A stretch of DNA of 64,000 bases from an uncultured Erythrobacter sp. (GTDB lineage: Bacteria; Pseudomonadota; Alphaproteobacteria; Sphingomonadales; Sphingomonadaceae): contig CANNBH010000001.1 of assembly GCA_947502815.1 (NCBI GenBank), positions 1,770,818-1,834,817 on the forward strand, written 5' to 3'. The notes beneath the pieces are model-generated. The model had not been told where the DNA came from. It did not search any database and saw only the letters and a list, made by a program, of their open reading frames with translations. Positions 38,301 through 46,817 of the stretch are shown one piece after another. A program made the translations under genes and the position numbers. Every line of letters begins with the position of its first letter. Within the stretch, counting starts at the first letter, position 1.

Positions 38301-39104
38301 TTCGACCAGAATTTGACCGTTGGCCGTGTTGGTGATGTTCGCACCATTTCGGGCAATTATACCTAAGGCCTGACCATCGACCGCGCTTACCGCCAGCAGG
38401 CCATTGTTTATGAACTCTTCGTCAAAAACAGAATTGGTCGAAAAACCCAACGCCTCATTGATGCCAGCCCCACCCTCAACGCTGTCGCTATCCGAACGGT
38501 TGATGACGTAAATCTCACCGTTGTTTTCAAACCTGCGGATCTGATCAAGCCCGTTGAAAAGGCGCAATTGCGCATCGAACTCGATATTTCCGGTGGTCTC
38601 CAAAACGACCAAACCGTTGTTGACGAAACTGTCGACATTCATCGCCAGAATGAGTGTGCCAAACTGCCCTGAGCCAGGATCAATGCTGGACCACAATGTC
38701 CCGTCATTGGTGATGTTCCAAAACGCGCTCACGCTACTGAACTCGTCCAATTCAAAACGAACCGCTTCAAACACTCGGTCCTGATTGAGCGCAAAGACCG
38801 TCTCATCAGCAGAAATGGTGTAGTCGAAAATCTCCGTATCGGCTGGTGTGATTGGCTCTGTAATCAACCCGGGGATAGGCTCTACGCTGGGCCGCAGCCC
38901 TGGATCTGGAATGATCGATGGATCGCTCTCAGGAGCGGTGTTCTTCTCCACTTCTAAATCACGCATTGCCGCATGCAGATCCGCCACCGTCACGGCCAAT
39001 CCATCCTCAGTAATAAAGCTGAACAAATGTCTGTTTTCCAGCGCACCGACGATTTCCATAGGCAGCGATGAAATGGCATCCCTGTTTGCCGAAGTGTTTG
39101 GCAT
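35367..39104 (-). CDS. Very large acidic repeat protein with RTX calcium-binding motifs
   Basis: A 1245-residue, Asp/Gly/Asn-rich protein without a Sec signal peptide. Residues about 100-390 and 640-960 are beta-helix-like, with recurring NNG, NTG and xIxG turns (INNGLLAV, TNTGVINGRVFGG, VINTGTIRADV). A central block about 385-490 has RTX nonapeptides (GGNGDDLID, GGAGNDGLYGEKGNDTL, GGLGDDRIEL). Near the C-terminus are calcium-loop-like DANLDGSVD and DYDGDGFAEI. It is probably exported by a type I system through a C-terminal signal; no such system is in the window. The ATG at 39104 has GGGGG upstream. An adhesin, S-layer or matrix role is possible. Confidence 0.82.
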   Translation of the reverse strand: MPNTSANRDAISSLPMEIVGALENRHLFSFITEDGLAVTVADLHAAMRDLEVEKNTAPESDPSIIPDPGLRPSVEPIPGLITEPITPADTEIFDYTISADETVFALNQDRVFEAVRFELDEFSSVSAFWNITNDGTLWSSIDPGSGQFGTLILAMNVDSFVNNGLVVLETTGNIEFDAQLRLFNGLDQIRRFENNGEIYVINRSDSDSVEGGAGINEALGFSTNSVFDEEFINNGLLAVSAVDGQALGIIARNGANITNTANGQILVEGAGALGVRNEFTLDESFQNFGLVHAVSTSDQAAIGVISIAASFINQETGVVTGDFSVVGSGDMTNLGTLNGTVSITAFAIFDNGSTGIINGQVFFGDAADTLTNTGVINGRVFGGNGDDLIDNSGGTINGIVDLGLGADTFHGSAIQDLVAGDSGADTINGNDGDDLLLGGANDDILAGGAGNDGLYGEKGNDTLITLGGDHADGGLGDDRIELGDYSFAFVGGGTGFDTLALADGARNIDLTDALATGRVGRFDQIELSGSQGLVIRADDIAELTGGTAAPLAIVTTQTDQIELVGAWVEGDPVDRDGTSFRTFTLSGVTVEIAGPADVDVVGAPSLAAGGLDAIADGSPAPEPGESSGLFLTPAELFIQGLEIREPLTIEAGEVYFGTHPTIPAIVSDVDGAHLTVEGSLLALNDESARATAVLFLNLSDVIIEGLVGAYSTGERLLPAQIGSIEGAIAIREANEVVNRGELEAIGDHGPAQALGVTSVLPAGEFDLIAAVDGVLNLGTITVQSGDHYGFGSSGSSVFENGLDGVVSVEGFLGAVGVSGIGMITNHGLIEASADKAGPGESFGIVINLGAFQSLGDGPQTVINTGTIRADVAVRVHSFLLVDEIVISSLALAFENSGQIFGDVEASDLDDTVFNSGSIAGAISLFGGDDIYESSGGSVTGVIDGGDGFDTAVYAGNFADFDVREGAVGEFAITGAATENVVGIERLRFDDVDVLLDLGQGLAIDPGSDNPDTFMVNIRDFDGNDLGAGASWVRIGEADANLDGSVDFIFVNRDNGRFAEVGVDANGLVQFDNHGQGGDTRVVGIYIDPLVESGDVEQGGDFDSQRRFQNDLFIGNISTVLGSEDYDGDGFAEIYFALTDGTAYLRALMHADGNIQYANYQSEQQVIDYLTANGYDESTFGDWFGGGAQGAAAPNSDKETGAEVYVSDQDKREPDPSGLGDYAVMIEALDAFQPDPLEQLPVEFFG

Positions 39105-39444
39105 TAAGCCCCCAAGAATTTTCAATTTCTTGACGCCAACTATGCACAGAACTGTGCTTTGCTCAAGTCCAACAGCCGGCATGGCAAGTCATGCAGCAGC
39201 CTGACAACAAACGGTCAATTTGCTGCACTGCTTTACTGCTGCAAGCGGTCAACCCGGCATTGGTGCAGAACGCAACGCGGCGTAGTTTCTCTTATGTGAT
39301 TGAGCGTTGAAGTGAATGCACACCAAACTGCGTGTCCAAAATGATTTGCTCTGCTTGGATCGCTTTTCCCTCGCGCTGCCGAAAGACTGAAAGGTGCAAC
39401 CGGCACCCCCGCGATCACAAAGGCTTCGCCGCCCGCGGCGGGCC
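39105..39444. other. Intergenic region upstream of the RTX-type gene
   Basis: 340 nt. The first part should hold the promoter of the RTX-type gene; I see no clear hexamer pair. A minus frame (39233-39418) is open but shows no family resemblance, and it does not continue the truncated gene next to it. A GC-rich palindromic cluster (about 39427-39443) lies just after the stub's stop. Confidence 0.5.
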
Positions 39445-39633
39445 CTAATCGGGTTTGAAGTGGGTCAGTATCCGCGTAAAGAACAGGTCCGGTTCAATAT
39501 GATCGCCAATCGGATTACCGGCGCACACATGCATGTAAAACCGTTCTCGAACATGATCGAGCATCATGAGGATGATGACCAAACCTCGCATGATATCAAC
39601 AGACGCTATGCGCGCTTCGAGTTGGGATTGCAT
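39445..39633 (-). pseudogene. Truncated COG3503/DUF1624-like acetyltransferase-type membrane gene
   Basis: A 62-residue ORF, RIASVDIMRGLVIILMMLDHV then RERFYMHV and DLFFTRILTHF, matches the first 60 residues of the COG3503 (DUF1624, heparan-alpha-glucosaminide N-acetyltransferase-like) membrane family, whose members are several hundred residues long. A TAG follows directly (KPD-stop) and no continuation was found in any frame within the next 340 nt. It starts 5 nt after the hydrolase gene, so it was probably the last gene of the operon before deletion. It could still make a short membrane peptide. Confidence 0.6.
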
Positions 39634-39638
39634 GGCCG

Positions 39639-40670
39639 CTAGTCGGTGCCTGCGATATTTGCGGCCGACGCCAGATGCGTATCAAACCATCTGTCCATAG
39701 CGGCTCGTACGCGTTCGTGATGTTCGATCAATGTGTGCGAGCCATCCTCCAAAATCATCGTCTCAAAAGATCGATCAAGTCGGGCGAAATGAGACGCCAT
39801 AGTCAAGGAGTTGCTTGCATCCACGCGATCATCTTTCGCGCCATGGATCAGCATGATTTTCGTATTCTGCGCTATCCGTTCTGGCCAATAGGCGGCTGAA
39901 ATCGCCTGCAAGGCGGCGTCTGGATCAGCGTCGTATCCGTCAACGATACCGGGGTAGACATGTTCATGGAATTCTTCTCGGCGCGGCGAATTTACGGCAT
40001 CCGACGGCGCACCAATAAGGACAGCCGCAGCGATTTTGTCGGTCGCGGCGAGTGTCCGATATCCCAGACCTCCTCCGCGTGAAAATCCCCAATAGCCAAT
40101 CCTGCGTTCATCGATTGGCGTGATTTCTGGCGCAAGGTCGATCAGGTTTAGCATGTCCTGCCGGTCACCAGCACCTAAGTTGGGTTGCCCCTCGCTCCCC
40201 CCTTCACCGCGCAACGCGGACGCAAGAACGCAGTACCCGCGTTCTGCCAATCGCATCATTTCGAGCACTTCGAAGAAAGTTATCCGCCCCCACTGCGCAA
40301 CCCCGCCATGGGCAAAAACGATTAAGGGCAATGGGCCATCGATGTCGCGCGGAGTAAAAGCGAACGCATTGATCGCAAGACCATCGCTGCGATATTTCAC
40401 CCGTTCTGCACGCACTGAAACCTGGTTCGCATAACGATCAAACGCGTTTTCAGAGACAAGCTCCCTCATGCGGGCAGCATCCCATGCCGGATCAGGAGCG
40501 CGGTCCATAAAACCGAGCCATTCGGCGTAGTCTTCGAAGGGGATTGGATACGCTTCCCGCGAAATCAGCAATGGCTGGGCAGCCATGGCCTGCGCTGCGA
40601 CCCCAGCTATAGGCGATATGGCGATTGGCAACGCGGCTGCAGTTTTTGCGAATGACCGGCGATCCAGCAT
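39639..40670 (-). CDS. Exported alpha/beta hydrolase (S9/dienelactone hydrolase-like)
   Basis: A 343-residue hydrolase. The N-terminus has a Tat-like signal (DRRSFAKTAAALPIAISPIAG). The catalytic triad is visible: Ser in GFSRGGGLGY, Asp in HGAKDDRVD and His in GSHTLIEHH, with the oxyanion HGG in VFAHGGVAQW. It begins 2 nt after the stop of the permease gene, so it belongs to the ABC transporter operon. In a metal-uptake setting a periplasmic hydrolase could release metal from an imported ester-type chelate, but this is inference. Confidence 0.85.
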   Translation of the reverse strand: MLDRRSFAKTAAALPIAISPIAGVAAQAMAAQPLLISREAYPIPFEDYAEWLGFMDRAPDPAWDAARMRELVSENAFDRYANQVSVRAERVKYRSDGLAINAFAFTPRDIDGPLPLIVFAHGGVAQWGRITFFEVLEMMRLAERGYCVLASALRGEGGSEGQPNLGAGDRQDMLNLIDLAPEITPIDERRIGYWGFSRGGGLGYRTLAATDKIAAAVLIGAPSDAVNSPRREEFHEHVYPGIVDGYDADPDAALQAISAAYWPERIAQNTKIMLIHGAKDDRVDASNSLTMASHFARLDRSFETMILEDGSHTLIEHHERVRAAMDRWFDTHLASAANIAGTD

Positions 40671-40672
40671 GC

Positions 40673-41923
40673 CTAATGCGCAGGGTTGTAGCGCGGGAGA
40701 TCAGCCAGAAGTGCCGGATCATACTCGCGCTCTGGGAAAAGCAGAGGGTAATGAAACGCCTTGAGCTGTTCATGAAAGTCGCGTGCTTGCTCCTCATACG
40801 CGATCATCGAGGCGGCATCTGTTCCGGCCAGTTGTTCAAAAGCACGTTCCACCAATGACGTAGGCGAAAGAAGTGAGGCGATGCCCGCCTGCTCATCACG
40901 CGCCAACCTTGCCTCACGATATTGCTGAACCAAAGGAGCAACTTTCTGATCACCAACTTGCTGAAAGGCGTAATACCACTTCCATTCAAAACCCTGTTCG
41001 ATGGCAGCGTATTCGCTCCATTCGGGATATTCTGCGATGAAAGGTTCCATCGTTGCCTCTTTGGGCAAATCCCATGCGTCGTTCACTGCCTCGCGCTGGA
41101 CAAGCAAGATTTCACCGCCGTTGGGCACGGGATTGCTCGCTTCGATCACCGCTTTTGAAATCGCCGGCACAACAATCGCCAAAGCCAACCAGACACCGAT
41201 CAGAGACGTCAGCAGGACCGAGGGAGAGGCGTCGATCCTGCTGACTAACTCGGCAATCAACCACCAGATCAACAGCGATCCGATGACGATACCGCTGGCT
41301 TGCACGATGATGGAAAGGGACGTTCCCGCGATCAGCGCCGCACCCCAAAGCGGAAGAAGCAACAAAAGCGCCAAAGCCGTAACTCTAACAAGCGCGCGAG
41401 GAAGCCATAATTTGGCGGGTGATCCTGCGGTCGCAACCAGTAGATCGTGGCGCCGCGCGACGCGTTCTGAAGCGCGCAGATCATAGAGCAACAGGATAAG
41501 CAGCAGTGGCGCAAGAGACGCCGCCAGAAATGCAAAATCAAAGCGGCCTACCAATCCAAAATCGGCGTTGCGCGTATCCGCTTCGTGGATTTGCCCTTCC
41601 AGTGCGAGCATACGCACGCGGTGCTTCCACGGTGAACTGTCGCGCTGCCCCATCGCCGCAAAGGCGAAATCAGATGGCGGGGCATAGGTCAGGTGAAAGG
41701 CGTAGTAGGCGGCGCTGCCCCAATCCTCGTGATTTTCCAGAGCCTTTGCCCGATCCGCCGCATCCTCTTCGATCAATGTCGCAATCGTTTCGCGTTGTTC
41801 GCGAACTTCACCAATGCCAAACGAAACGGCGATCATCGACAGGATGAAGGCAAGCGCGAGCCAAAATAGAGCGCCGCGATCTTTGATCAGAAACCGAATT
41901 TCTCGTGACAGACCCGCCAACAT
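40673..41923 (-). CDS. ABC transporter permease, DUF3526 type (second)
   Basis: A 416-residue membrane protein: one N-terminal helix (ALFWLALAFILSMIAVSFGIG), a large external loop of about 130 residues (about 35-170, helical and charged), then five helices (FAFLAASLAPLLLILLLYDL onward) and a second soluble region with a tail PLLFPEREYDPALLADLPRY. This architecture, with a big loop between helices 1 and 2, is that of DUF3526 ABC-2 permeases. The ATG at 41923 overlaps the stop of the first permease gene (ATG and TGA share bases). The two permeases likely form a heterodimer. Confidence 0.82.
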   Translation of the reverse strand: MLAGLSREIRFLIKDRGALFWLALAFILSMIAVSFGIGEVREQRETIATLIEEDAADRAKALENHEDWGSAAYYAFHLTYAPPSDFAFAAMGQRDSSPWKHRVRMLALEGQIHEADTRNADFGLVGRFDFAFLAASLAPLLLILLLYDLRASERVARRHDLLVATAGSPAKLWLPRALVRVTALALLLLLPLWGAALIAGTSLSIIVQASGIVIGSLLIWWLIAELVSRIDASPSVLLTSLIGVWLALAIVVPAISKAVIEASNPVPNGGEILLVQREAVNDAWDLPKEATMEPFIAEYPEWSEYAAIEQGFEWKWYYAFQQVGDQKVAPLVQQYREARLARDEQAGIASLLSPTSLVERAFEQLAGTDAASMIAYEEQARDFHEQLKAFHYPLLFPEREYDPALLADLPRYNPAH

Positions 41924-43359
41924 CACAGTCGCACCCTGCGAGCTGCGAAAAGCACAATCGCGCCAGCGGCGATCAACCATGCCAGCAATATCGAAAGAGA
42001 GGTTTTGGCCCGGTTCACCCGCTCGTTTGCTGTATCGGGAGTGAAACGAAACTCGTCTAGAACTTGCCATGCATCAGAGTTAACCCGCGCCCGCGCAGAC
42101 GCCTCTGCATCGGCATTGCGGTTCATATCGACAGCATAATCCAATTCCGCCGTGTGCACCTCGTTAAGCGATTGCACGAAGTCAAATCGCAATGCCTCGC
42201 TCTCCCGCAAGAACCGGTGGTGGGTCGCCAAGTCTGTGCCCGATAAATTGCGCGATGCAGAACTGATTGCGATCGTTGGCGATGCCAGACCGAATAGGCC
42301 AAAGATACGCGATTGCCTCGCCTCCAATCCCATTCGGCTCTCAGCATATTCGTTCAGAAGGTCCGTCAGCTCTGCCTCAGAATAGGCTGCGACCACGCCG
42401 CGCCAATTGATCGGCAATTCCTCAATCGTTTCTGCGCCATATTGCTCAAGCACTTCGGCCTGCAAAACCTGAAACGCCGGGTCAGCCGCATTGTGACCAT
42501 CGCCCAGCTTGCGTTGCTCCGCCAGCATGACCAAATCGCTTTCGATCTTGCCCGGCGCATCAATCGCGGCGCTGCTTACGTTGATCGCCAGTCTCGGTAC
42601 GATCAGCGCGGCGAACAGCCAGACAAAGATCAGCGCCGCCAATGAAACCGCGCGCTGTTTCAGAATGATGGACGCGGCCAGGACGGCGGCGCCCCACACG
42701 CAAAGATACATGAAATATCCGCCCACCAATGAAAACGCTGCGAGCGCGCTTTCGCCAAGGCTCATTGAATAAGCCGCGACGGCCACCAGCGGGATCATGA
42801 AGATGACGATCACCGCAAGCAGAGCGGCCGCCTTCCCTATCGCCAACTTCACGCCTGACTGCCCTTGGGCCAGCATCACCGCAAGCGTGCCGGTTTCCCG
42901 CTCTCTCAAAAACATCGCATGGCCAAGAACAATCAGAAGCAGCGGCAGCAGAAGCTGATAAAGGCTAGCCGGGGTAAGCGCGGCAAATCCGCCAAGATCG
43001 GCCGCAGCCTTTGTGTCGGCGAACATGGCCGTGTTTTGGCGGTGCCCTTCAAGGAAAATCGATTGGCCGGTGACCGCGTCCACACCCGGTTCGAACACCG
43101 CGAGAGGCGGCGGCGGCCGGAATGCATAGTGCCCATAGTGGACCATGCGGTGCGGATGCCGATCAGGTTGAGCAAAAAACGTGTGTTCAGCAGCGACTTG
43201 CTGTTCCAGACGCTGCTCTTGTTCGGCCGCAACCCGATTGATCGTCAGCACGCTTGTCACGCCAAGCAATACGGCGACAATCACAGCAGCCTCAACGACA
43301 ACCTTTGATCGCAGCCAGAGCCGCCACTCCTCGCGCGCAATGCGGGTTATTCCGTTCAT
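41923..43359 (-). CDS. ABC transporter permease, DUF3526 type (first)
   Basis: A 478-residue permease with the same plan as its neighbour: helix 1 (VVEAAVIVAVLLGVTSVLTI), an external loop with HPHRMVHYGHYAFRPPPPLAVFE (rich in His, possibly metal-contacting), central helices (LYQLLLPLLLIVLGHAMFLRERETGTL contains the ABC-2 coupling segment), a second external domain and a last helix (LSILLAWLIAAGAIVLFAARR). Start overlaps the ATPase stop by 4 nt (ATGA-like). His-rich loop and genomic setting fit transition-metal handling; the direction of transport is not certain, since ABC-2 systems are mostly exporters. Confidence 0.83.
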   Translation of the reverse strand: MNGITRIAREEWRLWLRSKVVVEAAVIVAVLLGVTSVLTINRVAAEQEQRLEQQVAAEHTFFAQPDRHPHRMVHYGHYAFRPPPPLAVFEPGVDAVTGQSIFLEGHRQNTAMFADTKAAADLGGFAALTPASLYQLLLPLLLIVLGHAMFLRERETGTLAVMLAQGQSGVKLAIGKAAALLAVIVIFMIPLVAVAAYSMSLGESALAAFSLVGGYFMYLCVWGAAVLAASIILKQRAVSLAALIFVWLFAALIVPRLAINVSSAAIDAPGKIESDLVMLAEQRKLGDGHNAADPAFQVLQAEVLEQYGAETIEELPINWRGVVAAYSEAELTDLLNEYAESRMGLEARQSRIFGLFGLASPTIAISSASRNLSGTDLATHHRFLRESEALRFDFVQSLNEVHTAELDYAVDMNRNADAEASARARVNSDAWQVLDEFRFTPDTANERVNRAKTSLSILLAWLIAAGAIVLFAARRVRL

Positions 43360-44075
43360 GCCGTTTGCCGTTCTGCAAACGCGGCATGGACAGTTTCGGT
43401 ATCGATCCGTTTGCCATTTTCAGCCGAAAAACTGCCGACCAGTTTGCCTTGTCGCAACAGCCCGACACGGTCAGCAATCTGACACGCTCCATAAACGTCG
43501 TGCGTCACCATCAAGACGGTCTGATTACCCTCGGCCAGCGCCTTCACCAGATCATGAAACTCATCGATGGCGACGGGATCGAGTCCCGATGTCGGTTCAT
43601 CGAGCAGCAGGATCGGTGTTTCACGAAGCAAAGCCAACGCAATTGCGGTTTTTTGACGCATGCCTTTGGAATAGGATTGCAATCGGCGGGTGCGGGCCTC
43701 TTGCGGCAAAGCAACCCTGTCCAAGGCTGCATCTAGGTCATCCCGGCCCGCAGATCGACCGGCGAGATCAAGGAAATAGTCCAAGTTTTCATAGGCGCTC
43801 ATGTGCCCATACAGCGATGCCGCTTCGGGCAGATAGGCAATCGCTGACCGAGCGGCGGCAACATCGCTTCCAACGCTGGTGCCGTTGACTAAGACTTCGC
43901 CCGCGGCAGGCTCAAGAAAGCCAAGGAACGTCAGCAACGTGCTCGATTTGCCCGCGCCATTTCCTCCTAGCAGAGCAAATATCTCTCCCTGAGCCACCGA
44001 AAATGACACATCGTCCAACACAGACGTGCCGTCCCGAACCAATGACAGTGAGCGCGCTTCCAAGGGTGCAGTCAT
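43356..44075 (-). CDS. ABC transporter ATP-binding protein of the putative zinc locus
   Basis: A 239-residue ATPase: Walker A GGNGAGKSS (37-45), signature YSKGMRQKTAIA, Walker B ILLLDEPTSGLDP, switch His in LMVTHDVYGA. It matches the CcmA/NosF-like class that partners ABC-2/DUF3526 permeases. The ATG at 44075 has AAGGA at 8-nt spacing; the frame is open 48 codons upstream, inside the receptor gene. The gap to the receptor stop is 19 nt, and all genes run in one direction. Confidence 0.92.
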   Translation of the reverse strand: MTAPLEARSLSLVRDGTSVLDDVSFSVAQGEIFALLGGNGAGKSSTLLTFLGFLEPAAGEVLVNGTSVGSDVAAARSAIAYLPEAASLYGHMSAYENLDYFLDLAGRSAGRDDLDAALDRVALPQEARTRRLQSYSKGMRQKTAIALALLRETPILLLDEPTSGLDPVAIDEFHDLVKALAEGNQTVLMVTHDVYGACQIADRVGLLRQGKLVGSFSAENGKRIDTETVHAAFAERQTA

Positions 44076-44094
44076 GCCGTAATTCCTTGCTGTC

Positions 44095-46302
44095 TTAAAA
44101 GCTGAAGCGAGCAGTGACGCGGGCGGTGGTTGGTGCACCCGGTTGCACCCAGACATCGGCGAATGAGTTGGTGTAGAATGTCTCGTTAAAGATGTTGTCG
44201 ATATCGCCGCGCAGGACAAAACCGTCGGTCACTTCGACCTCCGCAAAGGCGCGCACCGTGGTGTAAGCTGGCAGATCAAAGTCGAACCCTGCGAAGCCGT
44301 TACGTTCCCCTACGTGCACAAGTCCGCCGCCAATTTGAACAGGCATATCAGACACTGCGAATTTTTGGCTGGCCAGCACACTCAGCTGATGTTCGGGAGA
44401 ATTGATTAAGGGATCGCCCGCTTCGATTGTCGCGCCAAACCCGCTTTCATCAAGCGTGGTGTTTAGATATTCTGCATCAGTGTAAGCATACGACAGATAG
44501 AGGTTAAAGCCGCTGTTAAACTCGAGATTGGCGTCGAATTCGACCCCTCGGCTGCGCGCTTCTCCTGCGGTGAACAGGAAAAAGCCAGCGGCGACCGCTT
44601 CGGGCCGATCATCATTGTTCAAAATGTTGCTTTGATCGACTTGGAAAAATGTCAGCGAGATGAGCCCATCGACGGTTTCTGAATAGGCACCAAGATCAAG
44701 CTTAGCCCCGAATTCGGCGGACTCGGTGATATTGGGCGCAAACTGGTTGCCTTCAAAATCAGAGCCGGTTTGTTGGCGAAAACCTTCGCCATAGGATGCG
44801 TAGAAGCTGAAACCGTCGTCGATTTGGTAAACCGCCCCAACTTGGGGAGAGAAGCGATCAGATTTGCTGGTGGTCGTTGTCGCAGGCGTAGCGAGCAGAT
44901 TGGTTAGATCTTGCGAGAAATCATCAAACCGTCCGCCAATGCGGATTTGCAGATTGTCGGTGATGTTGATCTGATCTTGTATGTAGAAGCCGAAACCGTC
45001 GAGCACTTCCTCTCGGTCGGTATTGGGCCCCGGTGTTGGGATAGGGAACTGTCCATAGACCGGATCACTGGCGCTGAGGAAAAGATAGGTCGCCGGATCA
45101 AGCAGCGAGATATCCGCATCTGCAGCCACAAATGGAGGGCGGAAACGCAGGATGAAAAGGCTGTTTTCAAACCGGTCATAATCCGCACCAATCAACAGAC
45201 GATGGCGCAGCGGGCCTGTCTCAAACTCTCCGGCAAGCTCAGCCCGCGCCACGAAATATTCGGAATCAAAATCGCGAAAGCGGAAAAAACGCGTAATTGT
45301 GTCGCCGTCGCGAAAATAAAGCTGACGCCCGCCAAAATTGTTCTCTGATGCGTTGCCCACCAAAGACGTCTCACGGTAGCCGACGCCTGCCAAAAGACTC
45401 CAATTGCTTGAAAAATCATGCTGCAATTCGAATTGATGGCCGGTCACCTCTGTTTCAATTGGGCCGTCACCGGGTTCGCCCGTGAATGTCCGCCGTGGGC
45501 TGAAACCGAAATCTTCGGAGTAGATCACACCGCGATCAAAAGGGATGTCTTGGCTGGTGTATTCGAATTCATAGGTCGCGCGAGTGTCTTCGCCCAAATT
45601 TGCGGTTATCGAGGGATAGAAACCAAATCGTTCGGTCTCAACTGTTTCGCGGAAACTGCCTGCGTCTTCATAAAAACCAGCGACCCTAACCCCAACATTA
45701 TCGCCCAATGTGGTTTGGAGATCGATGTCCCCGCGATAGAAATCGAAAGAGCCGCCTTGAAACTGCACATAACCCGATGTTTCGAATTGCGGACGCTTGG
45801 TTACTAGATTGACCGTGCCGCCTGGTTCACCGCGCCCATAAAGCGCAGAACGCGGGCCTTTCAAAATTTCAACGGCTTCGATGCCAGACAAATCGCGCGG
45901 CCCGCCAAATCCGCGCCCCGCGTTAAATCCGTTCACCAGATAGCCGCTCGGCAAATTGATATCGCCGGAGAAACCGCGAACCGAGAATGCGTTCCAAAGA
46001 CCGCCAAAATTGTTCTGGCGCGCCACCGATGCAGATAGGTCCAACGCCTGGTTCAGATCCAGCGCGTTGGCATCGCGCAGCAGGTCTTCGTCCAACACCT
46101 GATCGACTTGCGGCACCTCGAGGGGATCAAAATCACCGCGATAGGCTCTTCGGTCTGTAACGACGATCTCACCGCCTTCGCTTGTCGCCCCCTCTGCTGT
46201 ATCATTCGCTTCAGCTTCGAAATTCTGCGCGATCGCAGGAGAGGCAACAAATGCGAATAGGCCAAGGGCCGATGTAGAGGCGATTAGGCGAAGTGTGTTC
46301 AT
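44095..46302 (-). CDS. TonB-dependent outer-membrane receptor (siderophore-receptor type)
   Basis: A 735-residue receptor with a signal peptide (MNTLRLIASTSALGLFAFVA, cleavage near AIA-QN), a TonB-box-like GGEIVVTD, a plug with VARQNNFGGLWNAFSVRGFSG (split), IEAVEILKGPRSALYGRGEPGGTVNLVTKRP and a beta-barrel ending in the aromatic ARFSF. The plug is of the FhuA/FecA type. In its setting (MerC-like, Zur-box-like sites, ABC genes) zinc or a zinc chelate is a better guess than iron; this is inference. It starts 20 nt after the MerC stop. Confidence 0.93.
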   Translation of the reverse strand: MNTLRLIASTSALGLFAFVASPAIAQNFEAEANDTAEGATSEGGEIVVTDRRAYRGDFDPLEVPQVDQVLDEDLLRDANALDLNQALDLSASVARQNNFGGLWNAFSVRGFSGDINLPSGYLVNGFNAGRGFGGPRDLSGIEAVEILKGPRSALYGRGEPGGTVNLVTKRPQFETSGYVQFQGGSFDFYRGDIDLQTTLGDNVGVRVAGFYEDAGSFRETVETERFGFYPSITANLGEDTRATYEFEYTSQDIPFDRGVIYSEDFGFSPRRTFTGEPGDGPIETEVTGHQFELQHDFSSNWSLLAGVGYRETSLVGNASENNFGGRQLYFRDGDTITRFFRFRDFDSEYFVARAELAGEFETGPLRHRLLIGADYDRFENSLFILRFRPPFVAADADISLLDPATYLFLSASDPVYGQFPIPTPGPNTDREEVLDGFGFYIQDQINITDNLQIRIGGRFDDFSQDLTNLLATPATTTTSKSDRFSPQVGAVYQIDDGFSFYASYGEGFRQQTGSDFEGNQFAPNITESAEFGAKLDLGAYSETVDGLISLTFFQVDQSNILNNDDRPEAVAAGFFLFTAGEARSRGVEFDANLEFNSGFNLYLSYAYTDAEYLNTTLDESGFGATIEAGDPLINSPEHQLSVLASQKFAVSDMPVQIGGGLVHVGERNGFAGFDFDLPAYTTVRAFAEVEVTDGFVLRGDIDNIFNETFYTNSFADVWVQPGAPTTARVTARFSF

Positions 46303-46322
46303 GGAAAAGACCCCCGTTTTTG

Positions 46323-46679
46323 TTATTTATGTTTGATAAGTCGGTAGATGTGTGCGGCCGCAAGCAAGACGCCGCCAATGACGGTTGGGAGCGTCTCATC
46401 GAGGCCGAAATTTTCGGCAAAGAGCGCCGAGGTAACGAGCGCCATTCCGATCAAGGCAGGCACCAAAAACGCAGGAGATCGCGCACCCTGCCCAGTGGCA
46501 ACAACTGTCCCAGATGTTACGATTGCCAAGGCGGCTAGAAGCCAATGCACCCACTCAGCCTCTGCAGCAGCTGCAAAGAATGGCAGCGTCCCAGCGACAA
46601 TCGGCAACGCCACGCAATGCGCGACGCACGAAAGGCTGAACACGGTAGCGGCGCGGTCATAGGTGAAGGAGGTGTTCAA
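46323..46679 (-). CDS. MerC-like four-helix membrane protein
   Basis: A 118-residue protein with four membrane helices. The first contains CVAHC (SLSCVAHCVALPIVAG), the Cys-pair metal motif of MerC-domain proteins. There are no mer genes nearby, so the role is more likely general metal transport than mercury resistance. The only workable start is TTG at 46679; a stop lies shortly upstream in frame. A Zur-box-like palindrome is placed 10-30 nt before it. It precedes the receptor gene in the same direction. Confidence 0.83.
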   Translation of the reverse strand: MNTSFTYDRAATVFSLSCVAHCVALPIVAGTLPFFAAAAEAEWVHWLLAALAIVTSGTVVATGQGARSPAFLVPALIGMALVTSALFAENFGLDETLPTVIGGVLLAAAHIYRLIKHK

Positions 46680-46688
46680 TTGCGACTC

Positions 46689-46708
46689 GATGTTATGATA
46701 TTACATTC
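46689..46708. promoter_or_regulatory. Zur-box-like site upstream of merC-like gene
   Basis: ATGTTATGATATTACATT (46690-46707) matches 16 of 18 positions of the znuA/znuC-type site ATGTTATAATATCACATT as I recall it. It is an imperfect palindrome located immediately upstream of the MerC-like start, where repressor binding would block transcription of the whole operon. Confidence 0.6.
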
Positions 46709-46817
46709 CAACTAGGAGCGGTTCTGAGCCCCGTCAATCGCAATATCTATTGTTTGGATGGCCAGTCGGCGGATTGCTATTCCAGTCCGACGAAACGCCC
46801 ACATACCAAGCGAACAG

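Noticed and set aside
39233..39418. Minus frame downstream of the COG3503-like stub
   Set aside because: It does not resemble the missing part of that family, so it is not evidence of a frameshifted full gene.
46323..46679. Mercury resistance operon
   Set aside because: There is a MerC-like protein but no MerA, MerT, MerP or MerR, and the setting points to zinc.
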